From: G963667855 sp963667855
Lineage (GTDB): Bacteria; Planctomycetota; Phycisphaerae; UBA1845
Length of the DNA stretch: 64,000 nt
Assembly: GCA_963667855.2 (NCBI GenBank)
Contig: CAXXKI010000012.1
Coordinates: 1 to 64,000 of the forward strand
Direction: 5' to 3'
This document shows positions 60,436 to 64,000 of this stretch, piece by piece. The position numbers and the translations under genes are program-made. Under the pieces are notes generated by a model. The model had not been told where the DNA came from. It did not search any database and saw nothing but the letters and a program-made list of their open reading frames with translations. Within the stretch, counting starts at the first letter, position 1. The number at the start of each line of letters is the position of its first letter.

Positions 60436-60652
60436 GTCCTATATGATAATTTATGTTGTGTTTTTTGGGGTTTAAAAAAGGAGAGGATTTTCGCTATAAG
60501 ATGATGGGGATGCAATCTCAACTAAACAAAGGAGATATCGTAACGCATACTTCTTTTACATGGTTCTACTTGATTTGCTACTATTTATATATTCAAGGTT
60601 CAATATTGTATGAAGGCCTACTTTGAAAAACGTCATCTTCTAGTTCGTGAAT

Positions 60653-60691
60653 ATATCATGCCTCCGTTTTAAAAAACCAGAGGCATGATAT
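60653..60691. terminator. Terminator downstream of the PEP-CTERM gene
   Basis: A perfect 12-bp stem ATATCATGCCTC / GAGGCATGATAT (60653-60664 with 60680-60691) with a 15-base loop. It lies about 40 bases beyond the 3' end of the leftward PEP-CTERM gene. An A-rich loop and weak T-tracts; assigned from stem quality and position. The rest of 60436-60729 shows no gene. Confidence 0.6.
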
Positions 60692-60729
60692 CAGTTGTTT
60701 TGATCAGTAATATGCTGGCGAGGCGATTT

Positions 60730-61358
60730 TTACCTGGGGATTACAGATCGTTCGTTTCTGCGTCGTCTGATTTGCGAACAGGCAGTAATCGCTAAAATGG
60801 CCAGCGTAGTTGGTTCGGGTACGATTAGTGTGACACTACTGCTGTTTGCTTCAAGAGCGTTGCCAGCTACCGGGTCATGACGATCACCGATAATTACGTC
60901 GAAATTAAGTAGATTTGGAGCTAACGTCCATAACCCGTTTCTGATGGACTGATTTCGATACGATCCACAACTAGTTCTGTAAAAGACCCCGTGACGTCGT
61001 CCGTCGGCGAGCTTGCGCTTGCGGTAGCAAACCGATTTGTAAGTGCCCCGGTTAAATTACTTGACTCGTAATCCCAATTCGTGAGCATGTTATCGTTTCT
61101 CGTGAATTCCAAGCCGTCTAAAGTTCCGCCATCGTCAGCTGTTGAACTGCTAAACCCTATTAAAAATTCCTTCATAGCGGCCGATGAATCTGATGTGCTA
61201 ATAAAAAGCTCAAGTGTTGTTGTTTCTGATAAGCTTATGGTTTTGGTACTTGATCCATCGTCGAAGCGTAATCCAACAGTGTAGTCTACTCCAACGGCTG
61301 TGCTAGAAATAAACGAGATAAAAGCAACTGCAATCGATGTTATAAAACCTACTCTCAT
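60730..61358 (-). pseudogene. PEP-CTERM secreted protein, frameshifted
   Basis: The first 145 codons encode a signal peptide (GFITSIAVAFISFISSTAVG) and a beta-rich domain (YTVGLRFDDGSSTKTISLSETTTLELFISTSDSSAAMKEFLIGFSSST), then stop at 60921. The -1 frame continues with NGLWTLAPNLLNFDVIIGDR and a full PEP-CTERM sorting signal: VPEPTTLAILAITACSQIRRRR, ending at 60730. Restoring one A in the AAA run at 60938-60940 rejoins the frames (SENGLWTLAPN). PEP-CTERM proteins are sorted by exosortase to the envelope or matrix. Either a real pseudogene or a sequencing deletion. Confidence 0.8.
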
Positions 61359-62286
61359 TTTCTCTCTCCCAAGAAATGGTAACTGATAAATATGTTAAAA
61401 TGGGCTATATAGGGCTAGGGTTAGCAGCATCCCAATCCTAGCTTTTACTGCCTAATGAACATATTAATCTAAGAGGAATTGCCGGATATGGCGCCTCCTC
61501 CTCTCCCGAAAAGTATATCCATACTATCAAAGCGAATTTTAAAATACAAGAACCGAGCAGGATTTTTCTAGTGTGAACTTCCGGCAAACGCGGATTATCC
61601 AAGAAAAACCGGGGAGAGGCCTAGTTTTCCCAAAGTAGCAGTTTGAAAAAACCTTAAAATATCCTGATTTACGGATTCTATGTAGTGTGCGTAACTCCTC
61701 TTTAATTAGTTGTTTATGCGTTTTAGAAATCGAAGAAAGTGTTTAGTGGAATTCAATCCGAGATTTCCAACATCAATTGGTGAAGATTTAGACCAAACCA
61801 AGATAAGTCGAGGCGGATCGGTAACCACGCTTACAGAAAGAAACGATTCGTTGTTTACTCAATTAGAGTGTTCAGTATTTAAGCTGTCCGTTTTCTCGTG
61901 GTTCACTTTCTTAGTTTGACTGCTATTTACCTTAATGCTACAGTTAATGCTCAATTTCTTTTCTGCCGAGTAGGTTCGGGCAAGGGAATGCAGTTATCTT
62001 TAGTCGGACGCAATGTGGGCAAAAACAATCACGCTATGTTGGGTAGATTCAGTGTGGTTTGAATAAGTGTTTCCTGCGAATATTCTGGTAGGTGAGTTTT
62101 CGTGTCTGCCGTGCCGGGATCATAGTTTGTTGGTGTTGTATTGGTTCATGTTAATGTACGCGATCAGAACCTGACGTAGTAATAAACTCCTGCCGGTATT
62201 GGCTAGATGATGGTTCGAGTATCGAAAAGTCTGGTTCTGTCGCTGAAAATACGAGGTCGTGAGTCATTCCAGTGAAGGAGGAATAG
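61359..62286. other. Long intergenic region, no gene recognised
   Basis: About 930 bases between the leftward PEP-CTERM gene and the rightward P-domain gene. A 69-codon frame at 61710 has no coding signature. The region holds no convincing hairpin or RNA gene. It presumably contains the two divergent promoters. GAAGGAGG just before 62287 is the ribosome site of the next gene. Confidence 0.4.
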
Positions 62287-64000
62287 ATGATGGCTCGAGA
62301 TTTAACGATATGTATGAGAGTAACGGTATTTTCAGTTCTCCTCTTTGCTTCATTGAATACAGTATTAGCAAATGGTTTGCAGCAACCATTTCTTACACAA
62401 GAGAAGTCGGAACTTGATCTAGACTCTCGTTCTTGGCCAGAGGAAGTTGCGCTGCTAGTTGACGTTGGTGAATTTACTGAGAGCTTTTCTGTGAATCCGC
62501 CTCTTGAAGTGAGCATGATAGAATTTGGGGAAAGCTCCCAAGGCCTTAATAAGGTAGGTACTGCACGAAGCTCGTGTTACGGATCTCGTTCGACAAACTA
62601 TTCTATACCGGATAATGTGTGCGAGTGGGATGTCTATAGTCCCATTAGCATTGGCTGCGCTCCATCCGGAAAGACAATAACAGGTATGGATCTTCACTTA
62701 GAAATCACACATACATATGTGGGTGATCTTGAGGTTATCCTATGCAACGAAGCATCAGATCATTGCGTGTCACTTTGGGATCGCGAAGGAGGTAGTGCCG
62801 ACGATATTAGTGAAACCTGGTCAGATGTTGTTAACTATAATGGGGAACCTGTAAATCAAACTTGGCGTGTTTGGGCGAGAGATTGTGCTAGTGGCGATAC
62901 GGGTTACATAGATTATTGGTGGATCGATCTTTATTACGAAGATGATCCCGCTGAACTCGTAATACAAGATTGGGATTGCGAGAGTGAGCCTTGGGCTTGG
63001 GGAGAAACTGCGCGTATTGACTTGGATGTCGAGAACACCGGGGGGGAGACTGCTGATACCTATATCAAAGTTATAGCGTCGAATGATACAACGCTTTGGG
63101 ACAGTGATGATTACATCATATTTGATTGGCACGCTCAAATTGCACCTGGAGCCCATTGGATTAGAAACGACTATACATGGACTCTTCCATCCTCGCCATA
63201 TCCGAACATGCCCAATAACGGAACTGTTTACTATTACGTGCATGTTGGTGATCCTTTTGATTTGAGAGACTATGATTCTGTAACTATTAGTACACCACTG
63301 CCTGACCTTACGGCTTCTTTATCCGTGATTGGTTCCAACTTCAATTGGGGTGACACGGTTGGCGTTGAGGTAGGAGTTGATAATATTTCGAACGTGCCGA
63401 CGGACCGTAGTTTTAAGGTATATCTGGTGATCTCGAACGATTCGAATATCCAATCATCAGATTACAGGTTGGCTGAGTGGACTGTATCAGCAGGTGGTAC
63501 ACCGTGGGGATGTCCACAACTGCGAACCTACCAAGCCTACCGCCGTTAGGTTTTTCGGATAACGGAACAGTGTATTTCGGTCTTTACGCCGATGCCCAGG
63601 ATCAAATCGACGAGGAGAACGAAGGAAATAATACGGACTATGAAGCTGAAAGTATCGGTACGCTTCTCCCTGATCTTCAAGGGAATAGTTTTAACGCAGA
63701 GGAGCCACTCATAGCAGGGGAAGATTGTGACATATCGTTTTCTCTTAAGAATTCGGGAGGCGAAACTAGCCAGAGTTTCTTTGTGGATTTCTATTTGAGC
63801 GATAATAGTACCATATCTACGTCAGATTACATCCTTGGTAGTTTCCAAGTTCTCGGGGGGATGCAAAGTGGTACGGGCCCGCAGGTTAATACGAGTTTTG
63901 CTCTGCCTGTGCGTGGACATAGTGCGTACGAGAACGGAGACGGATCGTACTACATTGGTATGATTGTTGACGCCGATTCTGATGTGCAAGAATCAAATGA
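62287..64000 (+). pseudogene. Secreted P-domain / CARDB repeat protein, frameshifted and cut by the window end
   Basis: Signal peptide (ICMRVTVFSVLLFASLNTVLA), then a proprotein-convertase P-domain (PISIGCAPSGKTITGMDLHLEITHTYVGDLEVILCN...DYWWIDLYYE), then CARDB beta-sandwich repeats (ELVIQDWDCESEPWAWGETARIDLDVENTGG; LPDLTASLSVIGSNFNWGDTVGVEVGVDN). The frame stops at 63549, but the -1 frame continues the second CARDB (ANLPSLPPLGFSDNGTVYFG) and a third (LPDLQGNSFNAEEPLIAGED) to the window end. Adding one G to the GGGG run at 63506-63509 restores one frame (TPWGMSTTANLP). Function: probable surface or matrix protein. GGAGG precedes ATG 62287. Confidence 0.78.

Noticed and set aside
60936..60942. 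Programmed -1 frameshift in the PEP-CTERM gene
   Set aside because: No proper slippery heptamer with a following structure is evident, and loss of the sorting signal in the zero frame would make little sense. A one-base deletion is simpler.
61710..61919. 69-codon + strand frame in the long intergenic region
   Set aside because: No ribosome site, no domain, and a low-quality hydrophobic tail. Likely chance.

Overview
The window looks like a chromosomal segment of a planctomycete, probably a Phycisphaerae-type lineage. This is inferred from: an N-terminal zinc ribbon (CPxCSYxLxGLPDKHKCPECG pattern) on small membrane proteins, FG-GAP/VCBS, CARDB and P-domain secreted proteins, a PEP-CTERM protein, and a CcdA-type protein with the GLVSLPCAGP motif. 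Species cannot be named from the sequence alone.

Layout. (1) 1-7.7 kb, host genes: the 3' end of a CcdA-like thiol-disulfide transporter, two paralogous zinc-ribbon membrane proteins (the second with an in-frame TGA), a secreted protein of unknown function with an in-frame TAG, a trypsin-like S1C protease and an FG-GAP repeat protein, ending at a tRNA-Pro(CGG). (2) About 7.74 to 43.2 kb, a complete-looking siphovirus-type prophage. At its left end is a serine integrase whose last codons lie inside the tRNA-Pro gene, with two regulators. Next comes a replication/recombination module: PD-(D/E)XK nuclease, RecA-like AAA ATPase, DUF669 protein, RusA, SF2 helicase, Dam-type methylase, primase-polymerase/DUF3987 protein and a ParB-methyltransferase fusion. 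A short reverse-strand operon carries a HARE-HTH protein. The packaging and head genes follow, including a protease-linker-capsid fusion. Then come tail genes, a tail-chaperone pair in a -1 relationship, a lysis-like cluster, a reverse-strand XRE/membrane-protein moron, the tape measure, and large tail or host-interaction proteins. (3) 43.5-58.7 kb, a defence island: a NERD nuclease with zinc ribbons; a 1385-residue NTPase with a C-terminal PD-(D/E)XK nuclease; a 1572-residue Cap4/DUF4297-type nuclease-STAND NTPase-HEAT protein (Avs-like); a Gabija pair (gajA, gajB); and a convergent AAA ATPase. (4) 59.0-60.4 kb, an intact IS256-family element with 30-bp inverted repeats and a 9-bp target duplication. 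(5) 60.7-64.0 kb, host secreted proteins: a PEP-CTERM protein and a P-domain/CARDB protein, each broken by an apparent one-base deletion in a homopolymer.

How it fits together. The prophage shows clear modular control signals. A 41-bp bipartite element (a 10-mer, 9 variable bases, then a 22-mer) is perfectly conserved in front of the replication module and the head module. A TTGCAGGGAC motif recurs in the integrase 3' end and in the control region beside a small sigma-like protein. The defence island is the most interesting part. Two giant NTPase-nuclease proteins lie 51 bp apart with mirrored domain order (NTPase-helical-nuclease, then nuclease-NTPase-HEAT), between a NERD nuclease and Gabija. 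They could form an undescribed multi-gene defence system or several stacked systems. The right end of the prophage (attR) was not found, so it is unclear whether the defence island is prophage cargo or a neighbouring island. The four visible gene lesions all lie in the host flanks, none in the prophage or island.
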